Shown: positions 15,126-23,367 of the stretch, in pieces
Layout: every line of letters starts with the position of its first letter
Position numbering within the stretch: position 1 is the first letter of the stretch
Source of the DNA: an uncultured Lachnospiraceae bacterium
GTDB taxonomy: Bacteria > Bacillota > Clostridia > Lachnospirales > Lachnospiraceae
DNA: 26,361 nucleotides
Assembly (NCBI GenBank): GCA_910588875.1
Contig: CAJURT010000046.1
Span: 1-26,361 of the forward strand
Direction of reading: 5' to 3'
The notes under the pieces: generated by a model
Told to the model about the DNA's origin: nothing
The model's database searches: none
What the model saw: the letters and a program-made list of their open reading frames with translations, nothing else
Translations under genes and position numbers: made by a program

Positions 15126-17318
15126 TCAATTCTTTTCCCTTACCAGGTGGAATTGGAAGGCAGAATATTCTGCCACTTCCCGGTTGATTGGAAGCCCGGC
15201 GTTCATCAAAGCGGAACCGGAACGGAGTTCTTTGCTGCCGTTGACCGAGTACATGGCCTGGGGATCCAATCCCTTTGCACAGATATATTCCTGGGGGCCG
15301 TTGCAGGTCAGGTTCGTGACAACTACACTTAATAGGGATTCGCCTTTGTCCTTGGTTACATGCTGCCATGCCGTCATATTGCCCATCCGGAAGGGGTTGG
15401 TCAGGCGGTAAAAATCGCCATTAAAGGTAATATGATAGTATTTGCGGAAGAGGTCACTCTGCTTTTTGCAGATTTTCTGCTCCTTTTTGGAAAGATGGGT
15501 GGCATCCAGTTCATAGCCAAAGGTTCCGCACATCGCCACAACCGCTTTTGTTTCCAATGGGACGAACTTTCCGCTGTCAGAGATATGGGCTCCCATGGTA
15601 GAAGTAGGATACACAAAGGAAGTGCCGTAATGGAGTTTCAAGCGGTCAATGGGATTGTTATTGTCACTGACCCAATATTGGGGGTAGTAATGGAGCATGG
15701 CCGGGTCGTACCGTCCGCCGCCTCCGCTGCAGCCTTCAAAAAGGATATCGGGATGAGTCAGGATGATTGCATCCATTACCCGGTATAATCCCAGGATGTA
15801 GCGGTGATAAACCTCCCCCTGTTTTTCCCCGGGAAGATCATTGGACCAGATATCTGTCAGTGAACGGTTGATATCCCATTTTACATAGTAGATATTGGCG
15901 TCATCAAGGATAGCATTGATTTTTTCAATCAAATAGTCCTGCACTTCCCGCCGACTCATGTCAAGGGCCATCTGGTTTCGGCTGCGCACGGCATGCCTTC
16001 CGGGGATCTGCATGGCCCAATCAGGGTGGGCACGGTAAAGGTCACTGTCCTCGGATACCATCTCCGGTTCAAACCAAATGCCGAATTTCATATCCAGGCC
16101 ATTGATCTGTTCCACCAGCTTGTGGAGGCCGCATTTGATCTTGCTTTCATTGACATACCAGTCACCCAGACCGCTGTTGTCATCGTCGCGCTTCCCAAAC
16201 CAGCCATCATCCATAACCAGGAGATCCACGCCCATATTTTTTGCAGCCTTGGCGATCTCCACCAGCTTGACATCATCAAAATCCATGAAGGCAGCTTCCC
16301 AGCTGTTGATGAGAACAGGCCGCTGTACCTCGCTCACAAATTTGCTGCGGCATAGGTTTGTGCGGTAGAAATCATGGTAGAGATGGCTCAGTCCTGTAAA
16401 TCCGTGGCAGGTAAATGCCATCACAACTTCAGGGCCTTCAAAAGTTTCCCCGGGTTTTAACTCATAGAAAAACTGTTTGGGATTGATGCCCATAACCAGC
16501 CGCAGCTGGTCATATTGATCCAATTCCGCTTCTGCCAGGAAATTGCCGCTGTACATCAGGGAAAAGCCATAGCATTTGCCATAATCCTCTGAGGCTTCCC
16601 GCTGGCAGAGAATGAGGAAGGGGTTTTGCTGGTGGCTGGAGGAACCGCGGACGCTGCCAATCGTATGGATGTGATGGGTCATGGGCTGGCGTTCTACCTG
16701 GCGTTCCTGGCCGTAGCGCCCCGGCAGGCTCACGAGATCGTAATCAGCGCCATTTAAAAAGTCCAGGCAGACTGACATAATCTTCCTCAAATGAATAGGC
16801 TTGTCTCCGCCGTTGATTACCTTTACGGCACGGGTGATAATATCTGCTTCTTCAAATACGCCGTAAAGGAGTTTTACTTTTATATTGCTGGCGGTGTCGC
16901 AGAGAGTAACTTCCAGGGTATCTGCAGTGTCTGTTTCATTGGCAAATACACAGGGAAGGGTGTCTAACTGGTATTTCCCTTTCGAAATTTTGTAATCCAC
17001 AGTTTTCCCATGGTAGGAGTAGCTTCCGTCACTATTGACGACCTCAATGCTGGCAGTACGGAAATCTCCCTGCTGCTGGGTGGTAAATTCTTGGGGCTGG
17101 GCATCTAAAGAGAAGGTTCGGGCATTCCTAGATTCATAAGGATTACCAGAAAACCCCCGGTCATACTGCATGATCTGGTAATTCATATCCTCATCCGGAA
17201 TGGAAGGGCCATAATAAAGGTGCAGCAAGTAGTCCAGATTGCCAATTTTCATCTGGTAAGATGTGTTTTTGGTGTGAAGAGTGATTGTTTTCGTCTTCTC
17301 ATGATAGATAATTGCCAT
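15126..17318 (-). CDS. Alpha-galactosidase, glycoside hydrolase family 36
   Basis: This large (730 residues) retaining alpha-galactosidase, active on raffinose, stachyose and melibiose in the family, is of normal length. An N-terminal beta-sandwich (about 1-325) precedes the catalytic barrel, which holds LVMDDGWFGKRDDDNSGLGDW (368 onward). The nucleophile is Asp482 in YVKWDINRS and the acid/base is Asp552 in WVSDNNNPIDR. FEGCSGGGGRYDPAML follows the barrel pattern. No signal peptide is present, so it is intracellular. AAGGAG lies eight bases upstream of the ATG. It stands alone without transporter genes. A 22-base palindrome at 17466-17487 in its upstream region is a candidate operator. Confidence 0.95.
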   Translation of the reverse strand: MAIIYHEKTKTITLHTKNTSYQMKIGNLDYLLHLYYGPSIPDEDMNYQIMQYDRGFSGNPYESRNARTFSLDAQPQEFTTQQQGDFRTASIEVVNSDGSYSYHGKTVDYKISKGKYQLDTLPCVFANETDTADTLEVTLCDTASNIKVKLLYGVFEEADIITRAVKVINGGDKPIHLRKIMSVCLDFLNGADYDLVSLPGRYGQERQVERQPMTHHIHTIGSVRGSSSHQQNPFLILCQREASEDYGKCYGFSLMYSGNFLAEAELDQYDQLRLVMGINPKQFFYELKPGETFEGPEVVMAFTCHGFTGLSHLYHDFYRTNLCRSKFVSEVQRPVLINSWEAAFMDFDDVKLVEIAKAAKNMGVDLLVMDDGWFGKRDDDNSGLGDWYVNESKIKCGLHKLVEQINGLDMKFGIWFEPEMVSEDSDLYRAHPDWAMQIPGRHAVRSRNQMALDMSRREVQDYLIEKINAILDDANIYYVKWDINRSLTDIWSNDLPGEKQGEVYHRYILGLYRVMDAIILTHPDILFEGCSGGGGRYDPAMLHYYPQYWVSDNNNPIDRLKLHYGTSFVYPTSTMGAHISDSGKFVPLETKAVVAMCGTFGYELDATHLSKKEQKICKKQSDLFRKYYHITFNGDFYRLTNPFRMGNMTAWQHVTKDKGESLLSVVVTNLTCNGPQEYICAKGLDPQAMYSVNGSKELRSGSALMNAGLPINREVAEYSAFQFHLVREKN

Positions 17319-17465
17319 ATGACGCTCCTTCTGTCTTAGGGGAAACGGCTGTATGCCTTTCCTGACATCGTGTATTTAGAAACTGTGTAAGGGGAAATTC
17401 CAGGGCTGTTGCTGCCATTGCCGCACAGTTTCTTATCCGAGGATAGTTTAGCATATTTTACCAAA

Positions 17466-17487
17466 AATTCATTTATCCAAATGAATT
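17466..17487 (-). promoter_or_regulatory. Palindrome upstream of the GH36 gene, candidate operator
   Basis: Perfect 9-base arms AATTCATTT and AAATGAATT surround ATCC. On the minus strand it lies just upstream of, or over, the -35 region of possible extended -10 boxes (TGGTAAAAT, TATGCTAAACT). It may bind a sugar-responsive regulator. Confidence 0.5.
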
Positions 17488-17526
17488 CTAATGAAGGGAA
17501 AAACAGGAAAAATGTAAAGTGGAAGA

Positions 17527-17555
17527 TTGTCAAGGAGCCATAAAAATGTTATACT
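17527..17555 (+). promoter_or_regulatory. Promoter upstream of the chemoreceptor relic and acetyltransferase gene
   Basis: TTGTCA (17527-17532), a 17-base spacer and TATACT (17550-17555) with a TGT extension. An inverted repeat CCATAAAA/TTTTATGG (17538-17545/17566-17573) overlaps it. It probably once drove the chemoreceptor gene and now transcribes the acetyltransferase gene through the relic. Confidence 0.6.
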
Positions 17556-17611
17556 TTTTTTGCCATTTTATGGTGGGAGGAAGAAACTTTTTACGAGCGT
17601 AGAGAACATCT

Positions 17612-17812
17612 GCGGAGAACTATGGAAGAAATGCCGGTTCGATTGGCAGTATCAGCAAGGCCATGGAGGAAGGGGCGGCGGGCATCGCGGGGGTTGCGGA
17701 CAGTACCAGGAAAATGGAATAGGATATGTCTGATATCACGGGAAAGATGGATGTAAATCAGGAGATTGTGGAGGAATTGAAGAAACAGATGGAGGTATTC
17801 GTGGATCTGTGA
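17612..17812 (+). pseudogene. C-terminal remnant of a methyl-accepting chemotaxis protein
   Basis: Reading in frame from 17612 gives AENYGRNAGSIGSISKAMEE, then GAAGIAGVADSTRKME, an in-frame TAG at 17720, and DMSDITGKMDVNQEIVEELK ending with KQMEVFVDL and TGA at 17810. The AEEGxxGIxGVAxST and DMxxIxxxMxxNxxIVxxLxxxxxxF pattern is the usual tail of clostridial chemoreceptors. The sensory, HAMP and main signalling parts are absent and a stop interrupts the remainder. A promoter and ribosome-site-like GGTGGGAGG survive upstream, which suggests a large internal deletion. It is non-functional. Confidence 0.7.
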
Positions 17813-17850
17813 GGACTCCACATTACCTGGAAAAGGAGGTTAAGGTTATA

Positions 17851-18465
17851 ATGACTGAGAAAGAGAGAATGATTGCCGGAAAGCTATATGATCCAATGGA
17901 TGGGGAAATCCTTAAAGAACAATTCGGATGCCTGGAAAAGATGTATGAGTTTAACCGGACTACGGTGTCTGAACCGGAAAAACGGCAGCAGCTGATGAAA
18001 GAAATGTTTGGCCAAATTGGCAAGGGATGTTATATTGAACCCCCTTTTTATGCTAACTGGGGTGGAAAACATGTGTTTTTGGGAGATTATGTCTATGCAA
18101 ATTTTAACCTGACCATGACAGATGACGGCAATATTTATGTAGGTGACCATGTCATGATTGGCCCTAATGTGACGGTCTCCTCCGCTGGCCATCCGGTAGA
18201 GCTGCATCTGCGGAAACAGGGGATTCAGTTTAATGCAGATGTCCATATCGGGAATAACGTGTGGATTGGGGCAGGCTGTGTTATCCTGCCCGGGGTGAGC
18301 ATTGGTGAGGATTCGGTCATAGGGGCAGGAAGTATCGTGACAAAGGATATTCCTTCTGGTGTGGTGGCCGTGGGAAATCCCTGCCGTGTGATGAGGGCAA
18401 TCAGTGAACGGGACAGGAACTACTATTTCCGGAATAAGGAAATTGATATGGAGATTCCGGATTAA
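17851..18465 (+). CDS. Sugar O-acetyltransferase (maltose/galactoside acetyltransferase, LacA/Maa type)
   Basis: This acetyl-CoA-dependent acetyltransferase of non-metabolised sugars is thought to detoxify them. It has 204 residues from ATG 17851, which has AAAAGGAGG eleven bases upstream; the open frame to 17809 adds an unconvincing extension. The N-terminal helical domain has MIAGKLYDPMDGEI and the Arg-Thr-Thr motif. From about residue 60 a left-handed beta-helix of hexapeptide repeats is visible (IGKGCYIEPPFYANWG, IYVGDHVMIGPNV, VHIGNNVWIGAGC, IGEDSVIGAGS). The catalytic histidine is His114 in SSAGHPVE. A strong terminator follows. Its neighbourhood with a GH36 enzyme fits a sugar-handling context. 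Confidence 0.94.
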   Translation: MTEKERMIAGKLYDPMDGEILKEQFGCLEKMYEFNRTTVSEPEKRQQLMKEMFGQIGKGCYIEPPFYANWGGKHVFLGDYVYANFNLTMTDDGNIYVGDHVMIGPNVTVSSAGHPVELHLRKQGIQFNADVHIGNNVWIGAGCVILPGVSIGEDSVIGAGSIVTKDIPSGVVAVGNPCRVMRAISERDRNYYFRNKEIDMEIPD

Positions 18466-18467
18466 AT

Positions 18468-18512
18468 AAAAAATCCGCACTGCTTTTTGTAGGCAGTACG
18501 GATTTTTATTAT
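18468..18512 (+). terminator. Intrinsic terminator after the acetyltransferase gene
   Basis: AAAAATCCGCACTGC pairs with GCAGTACGGATTTTT with one mismatch, and the T-run follows. It separates this gene from the biosynthetic operon downstream. Confidence 0.9.
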
Positions 18513-18624
18513 GCGCAGGCCCGCATATGGAAGTTTGCTGCTGGTGCAGAATGCAGGCCGCACGGCGAGCAGGGGAAAAGCCTCCCTTGCTTGATTGGAA
18601 CAAAACGGGTAGGGGATGGTTACA

Positions 18625-18648
18625 TTTGTCATATTAGAATGTGACAAA
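18625..18648 (+). promoter_or_regulatory. Inverted repeat upstream of the biosynthetic operon
   Basis: TTTGTCA (18625-18631) and TGACAAA (18642-18648) are separated by ten bases. The centre lies about 54 bases before the predicted start of transcription, the usual place for an activator site. Confidence 0.5.
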
Positions 18649-18654
18649 CAGTCT

Positions 18655-18684
18655 CTGCCAAAAGTACCGGATTTTTTATATAAT
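18655..18684 (+). promoter_or_regulatory. Probable promoter of the biosynthetic operon
   Basis: A consensus TATAAT (18679-18684) with only a weak -35 (CTGCCA, 18655-18660, 18-base spacer). A perfect -10 box with a poor -35 box fits dependence on an activator. Confidence 0.5.
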
Positions 18685-18739
18685 GATAAGGAAACAAGAA
18701 ATGGCTGGGGCAGCGGGCAGGAACTTAGAGGGAGGATTT

Positions 18740-21700
18740 ATGGGGAAACGGCAGTGTCAGGGCAATATCATTTGGTATAGCATACCGGCATACGGGCATA
18801 TAAACGGGAATTTATATTTTGCCAACAGCCTGGCGGAAGAGGGTTTTCGGGTAATCTATTATGCAACAGAGGAATTCCGGACAGTAATTGAAGCCAATGG
18901 GTGTGAATACCGTTCTTATCCGATCCGACAGGAGGAAATTGACTTGTCCGATGGGGATAAACTTTTAAGGCTGTACCGGGTGATTTTGCAGTATACAAAA
19001 AGAATGCTTCCTGTCTTGATGGAAGAGGCAATTAGGGAGGCGCCAAGTAAAGTAGTCTTTGATTCCCTGGCTCTTTGGGGGCGGATGGTTAAGGAGGGGC
19101 TGGGAATACCGGGATATAGTTTTTATAGTATTTTGGCTGTTTCTCATGTGGGAGATGCAGGTTTTTGGGCCTATAGCAGAAATTTTTCGGCAGGGTTTTT
19201 GCGGTATGCAGGGGAGATCCCCCGGGCAGTGCGCCTGAGGATGGAACTGGGCAGAGAATGGGGAAGGGTTTGGGACGGAAGGAAAAGTGAAAGAAGGGGG
19301 GACAAGGGGCCAGAAAAAATGAAATTGGGGATGGCCCAGGTACTCATGAACCAGGGGGATAAAAACCTTATGGGATATTCCCGCCTGTTCCAGCCGGGAG
19401 GGAATAAAATGGGGGAGAAGCATGTGTTTCTCGGTCCCATGGCAATACACCGGAAAGCGGTTGAAACAAATGATTTTGTTTTGCCAAAGGGACGGTTGAT
19501 TTATATTTCCTTGGGAACCATTTTTAACAGGAATGAAAAGCTGCTGAGAGAGATCGTGAAGCAGTTTGGCGTGAAGAAAAGAAAGGAAAAATGCTGGGAG
19601 AAAATCACCTGTTTTCCTGAAGAAGAGAGCCAGGAAGAGGAATATTTGATAGTGATGGCATGGCCGGGGGACAGGACAGGGACAGTAAGTGAATTTCCGG
19701 ATAATTTTATTGTGAGAAAGTTTGTCAACCAGGGGGAGATATTAAAAAAGGCTTCTTTATTTATCACTGCCGGAGGAGTGAACAGTATTCACGAGGCACT
19801 ATATTATGGGGTTCCCTGCCTGCTGTGCCCCCAACAGGGAGAACAGCTTTTAAATGCCAGGCAATTTGAAAATCTGGGGTTTGGAAGGATTCTGCGGGAT
19901 CTGGTAAAATTAAGGAGAGAGGCGGAATGGGCAATGAAACTTAAGGACGGCTGGAAGGAAGGGAGAAGAAAAGAGATGACAAAGATCCATATAGAAGAAG
20001 GAAAGAAACTGTTCCCAAAAGAGGAAGCAGGAGAATCAGACGGAAGGCAGGCAGAGGAAGGCCGGGAGGGGACGGATGGCCGGGAAGTAGTTCTCGTAAC
20101 AGGGGCAACGGGATTTTTGGGGGAATATCTGGTACGCAGGCTGGCGGGGCAATACAGGGTGCTTGCATTGGGGAGAAATATGAGAAAGGGAAGGCAGCTG
20201 GAAGAACTTGGGGCAGAGTTCTGTCAGGGGGATTTTACGGATGAAGATAGCTGCAGAAAATATTTTCGAGGGGTACAGTATGTGATCCATGGGGGCGCAT
20301 TGTCCACAGTGTGGGGAAAATGGGAGGATTTTTATAAGACAAATGTTCTGGGGACAGATTTGGTGGCAAGGCTTTGCCTGGAAAATGGTGTCCGCAGGAT
20401 GGTCTATATCTCATCTCCCAGCATTTATTCCGGAAAAACGGATCAGTATGGGATCCGGGAAGAACAGGCTCCGAAGGAAAACAATCTGAACTGCTATATC
20501 CGGTCAAAGCTGATGGCAGAGAAGGTAATCGGGAAGTGGAACAGGAAGGGGTTGGAAACGGTGGTTCTGAGGCCCCGCGGGCTGATTGGAATCGGGGATA
20601 CCAGTTTAGTGCCGCGGCTGCTACGGGCAAATGCGGGGATTGGGATCCCGTTGTTTCGGGAAGGAAGGAATCTGGTTGACCTGACCAGTGTGGAGAATGT
20701 GGCCCTGGCCTGCCAGTTGGCAATGACAGCCGGGAAGGCATCGGGGCAGGTGTTTAATATCACCAATGGGGAACCAACAGAATTCCGGGTTTTGCTGGAA
20801 AAGTTTTTGGAGGCAGCCGGGGAGGAGCCCTGTTATCGGAGGATTCCCTTTGGGGCAGCGTATGGATTGGCCGGGGTTATGGAATGGGTTTACGGGAAGT
20901 TTGGCCTGCCAGGGGAACCGCCCCTGACAAGGTATACGGCCTGTACGCTTGGGTTTGCCCAAACGATGGATATCAGGAAGGCCAGGGAAATCCTGGGATA
21001 CCAGCCAGAGAAGACATTGGCGGAATCGATAGAGGAATATGGGAAATGGTGGAGGGAAAGAAACAGCAAAGATCCGGCAGGGCCGGGAAAAGTTGATAAG
21101 GCAATTATCTGTCACTGTGGATTTTGTACCAATAACCTGGCATTGATGTTTAGGGGGATGCCATGGAAAAAGAGGCGGTTCCCGGCATCGGCAGTGTTGA
21201 TCCGGCATAAAGACTTCGGGAATATTTTGTATGATACCGGATATTCGGAGCGTATTTTTGGGACGGATGCCCGGGAAAGAAGGATGTCCGGAAAATGGGA
21301 AATGTTTTTATTAAGATTATACCGGCGGCTGAACCCGGTATCCTTAAGAGATGGAGACAGGATTGACAGGAAGCTGGCCCGGGAGGGGATAGAGACGGGA
21401 AGCATAAAAAAGATTATTCTGTCCCACGGGCATCCTGACCATGTGGGCGGGCTGTGTTTGTTTTCAGGGTATGAATTGATTGCTTCGGAGAAAGTTCTGC
21501 AGGAACTTAAGAAACCTGGTTTTTGCAGCCTGGTATTTCCCAGCCAGTTCCCGCAGATGGATGGGATTAGGATCCGGCCTGTATCGGGGGAATCATTAAC
21601 AGAACATTTTTTATGCCGGTATTTTGAGAAGGTTTATGACTTGTTTGGGGATGGGAGTTTAATTGCTGTGGAATTAGAGGGCCATTGCAAAGGGCAGATA

Positions 21701-21934
21701 GGACTGTGGATTGCAGATTTGGATTTGTTTCTGGCAGCAGATGCCTGCTGGGGCAGGGATTTGGTAAAAGCCACGGGACGGATGAGGTGGGCTGCGCGGC
21801 TGATACAAAAGGATTTTAAAAATTACAGGGATACACTCGGAAGAATTTGCCGGATGAAAAGGGAACATCCGGAGATTCGGGTAGTATTTTCACACCAAGG
21901 GGGGAGGGAAATGGTATATGCCAGAACAGGTTGA
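18740..21934 (+). CDS. Three-domain fusion: GT1 glycosyltransferase - extended SDR (OleD/3-beta-HSD-like) - metallo-beta-lactamase
   Basis: This 1064-residue protein starts at ATG 18740 behind GGGAGG; the frame upstream of it lacks a ribosome site. Residues 1-420 form a GT-B glycosyltransferase of family 1. The N-terminus has YGHINGNLYFANSLAEEGF with His20 in the acceptor-base position, and the nucleotide-sugar end is GGVNSIHEALYYGVPCLLCP (345-364) followed by QQGEQL. Residues 421-448 are a charged linker. Residues 449-775 are an NAD(P)-dependent reductase with TGATGFLG (454-461), Ser558/559 and Tyr586-x3-Lys590. Residues 785-1064 are a metallo-hydrolase with His896, His898, Asp900 and His901 (HGHPDH), His982, Asp1001 and His1052, a full two-metal set. 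All three active sites look intact. Its stop overlaps the next start. The substrate is unknown. Confidence 0.88.
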   Translation: MGKRQCQGNIIWYSIPAYGHINGNLYFANSLAEEGFRVIYYATEEFRTVIEANGCEYRSYPIRQEEIDLSDGDKLLRLYRVILQYTKRMLPVLMEEAIREAPSKVVFDSLALWGRMVKEGLGIPGYSFYSILAVSHVGDAGFWAYSRNFSAGFLRYAGEIPRAVRLRMELGREWGRVWDGRKSERRGDKGPEKMKLGMAQVLMNQGDKNLMGYSRLFQPGGNKMGEKHVFLGPMAIHRKAVETNDFVLPKGRLIYISLGTIFNRNEKLLREIVKQFGVKKRKEKCWEKITCFPEEESQEEEYLIVMAWPGDRTGTVSEFPDNFIVRKFVNQGEILKKASLFITAGGVNSIHEALYYGVPCLLCPQQGEQLLNARQFENLGFGRILRDLVKLRREAEWAMKLKDGWKEGRRKEMTKIHIEEGKKLFPKEEAGESDGRQAEEGREGTDGREVVLVTGATGFLGEYLVRRLAGQYRVLALGRNMRKGRQLEELGAEFCQGDFTDEDSCRKYFRGVQYVIHGGALSTVWGKWEDFYKTNVLGTDLVARLCLENGVRRMVYISSPSIYSGKTDQYGIREEQAPKENNLNCYIRSKLMAEKVIGKWNRKGLETVVLRPRGLIGIGDTSLVPRLLRANAGIGIPLFREGRNLVDLTSVENVALACQLAMTAGKASGQVFNITNGEPTEFRVLLEKFLEAAGEEPCYRRIPFGAAYGLAGVMEWVYGKFGLPGEPPLTRYTACTLGFAQTMDIRKAREILGYQPEKTLAESIEEYGKWWRERNSKDPAGPGKVDKAIICHCGFCTNNLALMFRGMPWKKRRFPASAVLIRHKDFGNILYDTGYSERIFGTDARERRMSGKWEMFLLRLYRRLNPVSLRDGDRIDRKLAREGIETGSIKKIILSHGHPDHVGGLCLFSGYELIASEKVLQELKKPGFCSLVFPSQFPQMDGIRIRPVSGESLTEHFLCRYFEKVYDLFGDGSLIAVELEGHCKGQIGLWIADLDLFLAADACWGRDLVKATGRMRWAARLIQKDFKNYRDTLGRICRMKREHPEIRVVFSHQGGREMVYARTG

Positions 21935-23330
21935 GATATTGAAATATTATTTATACTATAAGTATTTTTTGCGTATGAAAGACAGGAAAAGCTTAAAAAG
22001 GAGACAGGATAAAAGAATAAAAAGGCATCTGAATTACGTGGCAGGGCATTCCCGGGTCTATAGGGGGATGAGAAGGCTGGAGGACTATCCGGTGGTGGAT
22101 AAGAAATTTATGATGGAACATTTCCATGAACTGAATACAGTGGGCATCGGGAGGAAGGAGGCAGAGGAGTTTGCAGTGAAAGCAGAGAAGGAGAGGGACT
22201 TTGTGCCAAAACTCCGGGGAATCACTGTGGGGCTGAGTTCCGGGACATCAGGGAGAAGGGGGATTTTCCTGGTTTCGGACAAGGAACGGATACGTTGGGC
22301 AGGATATATCCTGGCAAAATTTTTGCCGGGGCGGATCTGGGATAAATGTTCCATTGCTTTTTTTATGAGGGCGGACAGCAATCTGTATCAGTCTGTGGGG
22401 TCAAAACGGATCCAATTTCATTTTTTTGATATCTATGAGGATTTTGAGGAACACCGAACCCATCTGGAGGAAATTAACCCACAGGTGCTTGTGGGGCAGC
22501 CGTCAGTGCTGCTTGGAATAGCCAGAGAGATGGAAGAGAGGAAGTTAAGAATTTACCCAGAAGTGGTAATTTCAATCGCGGAGGTATTGGAGAAGAGGGA
22601 TGAAGAACGGATTAAAAAAGTATTTGGACTGAAAATAATCCATCAGGTGTACCAGTGCACAGAAGGGTGTCTTGCCGCTACCTGCCGGTGCGGGACATTG
22701 CATCTGAATGAAGATATCGTACATATTGAGCGGGAATATCTGGATGGGAACCGGTTCATACCGGTGGTGACAGACTTTGAGAGGCGGGCACAGCCGATTA
22801 TTAGGTATAGGCTGAACGATATTTTAGTGGAGAAGAAAGGACGGTGTGGCTGTGGGAGCCCTTGTATTGGGCTGGAAAAAATTGAGGGACGGGAGGATGA
22901 TGTGTTCCTTTTTGCTGGAAATGACGGAACTCTGAAAAAAGTGTTCCCGGACTTTATACGGAGATGTGTGCTGTTTGCGGAAAGCGGAGAAGAGTTAGAA
23001 AACCAAAGAAGGGTTAAAAACGCAGGGGAGAAGGGGGAACCGGAAAAGGCGGGGGATTCAAAAAACCCGGGAGACCTCAATAAAACCGTCAGTGATTACC
23101 GGGTTGTCCAAGAAACGGATGGGAGAATTTTTGTTTATTGTGATTTGTCAGAGGCAGGGAAGCAGCAGGTGTTAAAGGAATTTGAAAGGCTGGCGCAGGA
23201 TCGGGAGTTTAAGTTGCCAGATGTGGTTTTTAAGGGGTATCAGTTTGAGAAGGGGAAGAAAATGAAACGGGTGGAGAGGAAGTATAAACAGGAGAAGGAC
23301 GGCAAAGAGATACAGGCAGCAGGGAAATGA
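21918..23330 (+). CDS. Adenylate-forming enzyme, F390-synthetase/PaaK-like
   Basis: This 470-residue member of the phenylacetate-CoA ligase/coenzyme F390 synthetase group probably activates a carboxylate or phenol with ATP. The start overlaps the fusion gene by 17 bases, with GGGAGGG before it, so translation is likely coupled. The ATP loop is SSGTSGRRG (107-115). Further motifs are YQCTEG (245-250, Glu249 for the metal), the RYRLND region with Asp301, and a C-terminal lysine-rich segment (GKKMKRVERK, 446-455). A Cys cluster (Cys247, 251, 256, 258, 310, 312 and 316) resembles the structural zinc site of PaaK-like enzymes. A charged insert (about 355-392) is unusual. It lacks the canonical long C-terminal lid of acyl-CoA synthetases, and its substrate cannot be read. 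Confidence 0.82.
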   Translation: MPEQVEILKYYLYYKYFLRMKDRKSLKRRQDKRIKRHLNYVAGHSRVYRGMRRLEDYPVVDKKFMMEHFHELNTVGIGRKEAEEFAVKAEKERDFVPKLRGITVGLSSGTSGRRGIFLVSDKERIRWAGYILAKFLPGRIWDKCSIAFFMRADSNLYQSVGSKRIQFHFFDIYEDFEEHRTHLEEINPQVLVGQPSVLLGIAREMEERKLRIYPEVVISIAEVLEKRDEERIKKVFGLKIIHQVYQCTEGCLAATCRCGTLHLNEDIVHIEREYLDGNRFIPVVTDFERRAQPIIRYRLNDILVEKKGRCGCGSPCIGLEKIEGREDDVFLFAGNDGTLKKVFPDFIRRCVLFAESGEELENQRRVKNAGEKGEPEKAGDSKNPGDLNKTVSDYRVVQETDGRIFVYCDLSEAGKQQVLKEFERLAQDREFKLPDVVFKGYQFEKGKKMKRVERKYKQEKDGKEIQAAGK

Positions 23331-23367
23331 AAACTAAAGTAGATTTTGGATTGCGGAGGGACAGATG

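Noticed and set aside
18641..18739. Upstream start of the fusion protein at 18641
   Set aside because: The first 33 residues would be translated across the promoter -10 box; the GGGAGG before 18740 is the better site.
18965..19450. Long minus-strand open frames inside the fusion gene and the GT/SDR region
   Set aside because: They are composition shadows of the plus-strand gene, with no ribosome sites and proline/serine-rich, low-information products.
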